A DNA stretch of 64,000 nt. Origin: Xenopus tropicalis. Its lineage: Eukaryota; Chordata; Amphibia; Anura; Pipidae. Below the pieces are notes generated by a model. That model was not told where the DNA came from. It searched no databases and saw only the letters and a program-made list of their open reading frames with translations. The position numbers and the translations under genes are program-made. Shown piece after piece: positions 63,697-64,000 of this stretch (position 1 is the stretch's first letter; each line of letters starts with the position of its first letter). Location: positions 87,861,681-87,925,680 of the forward strand of contig NC_030681.2 of the NCBI RefSeq assembly GCF_000004195.4, read 5' to 3'.

Positions 63697-64000
63697 ATAG
63701 TTTTTTAAATTGAATAGCTTAAAACAAAGTTCTATGGACCTGAAAATAAAGTAAATATAAACTGTACAAACAGAGTATATGTCTGTATACAATCTGAATG
63801 AAAAAGCCTTTAATTTGTTTATACAGCTGCAGCTATTGAAAATGGAAAAGTGCATCTCAGAGGACAAATTATGCTAGCTTTTATGTAAATAAGCCCATCA
63901 AAATGCAATTCCAGTTTTAGAGCAAGAAATGCTGAGAGGGTTCTGTGCCATAAGAACATACATTTTGCTAAATACTCCATTGTAAATAGTACAAAAAAAT

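Noticed and set aside
1..64000. tRNA, rRNA and snRNA genes
   Set aside because: No cloverleaf with A/B box sequences or conserved rRNA/snRNA blocks was noticed by eye on either strand; a tRNAscan or Rfam run would settle it.

Overview
This is a vertebrate genomic window with a low gene density, almost certainly from a frog and most likely Xenopus. That call rests on the spliced vertebrate gene and on many copies of repeat types typical of pipid frogs: TTAA-target T2/Kolobok-type MITEs, TWA-target palindromic Harbinger-type MITEs, and TA-target Tc1 elements. The species assignment is inference.

The one host gene I can support is on the minus strand: cyb5r4, encoding cytochrome b5 reductase 4 (NCB5OR), a soluble b5 / CS / b5-reductase fusion. 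Ten exons from 49070 down to 8589 have GT-AG splice sites and chain in compatible phases. They give the heme-binding HPGG half and the second heme-ligand half of the cytochrome b5 domain, a linker, the CS (p23-like) domain, and parts of the FAD and NADH domains (KPYTPV, GTGITPM). Not found: the N-terminal exon(s), expected right of 49070; one exon expected between 17400 and 25040; and the C-terminal exon with the CGP motif, expected left of 8589. At the far left, 161-271 on the plus strand resembles a broken omega-class glutathione S-transferase fragment.

The rest is intron and intergenic DNA built from repeats. 1-8.6 kb: palindromic MITEs, a Tc1-type MITE and microsatellites. 9.9-11.3 kb: a 140-150 bp tandem array ending in a hairpin. 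18.1-20.1 kb: a CR1-like LINE 3' end and another retroelement tail. 33.4-34.1 kb: a head-to-head, hammerhead-like element with a TTAA MITE nested inside it. 38.2-39.8 kb: an almost intact Tc1/mariner element with 210 bp inverted repeats and a DD34E transposase broken by one nonsense codon, inserted into an older T2-type repeat. 47.0-47.5 kb: a near-perfect palindrome flanked by 14 bp target duplications. 49.7-55.6 kb: a 5.9 kb TTAA-flanked element carrying a ~395 bp tandem array, itself hit by a hAT element (perfect 8 bp duplication) that carries five tandem E-box/CRE units and a G-rich minisatellite. 55.6-64 kb: more palindromic and TTAA MITEs.

The most interesting signals are: (1) several elements sharing a hammerhead-like motif (CTGATGA, one base, stem, GAAAC), three of them in head-to-head inverted arrangements that suggest Penelope-like retroelements; (2) the nested 49.7-55.6 kb composite with its CRE array; (3) the near-intact Tc1 element; (4) the apparently missing, phase-symmetric cyb5r4 exon.
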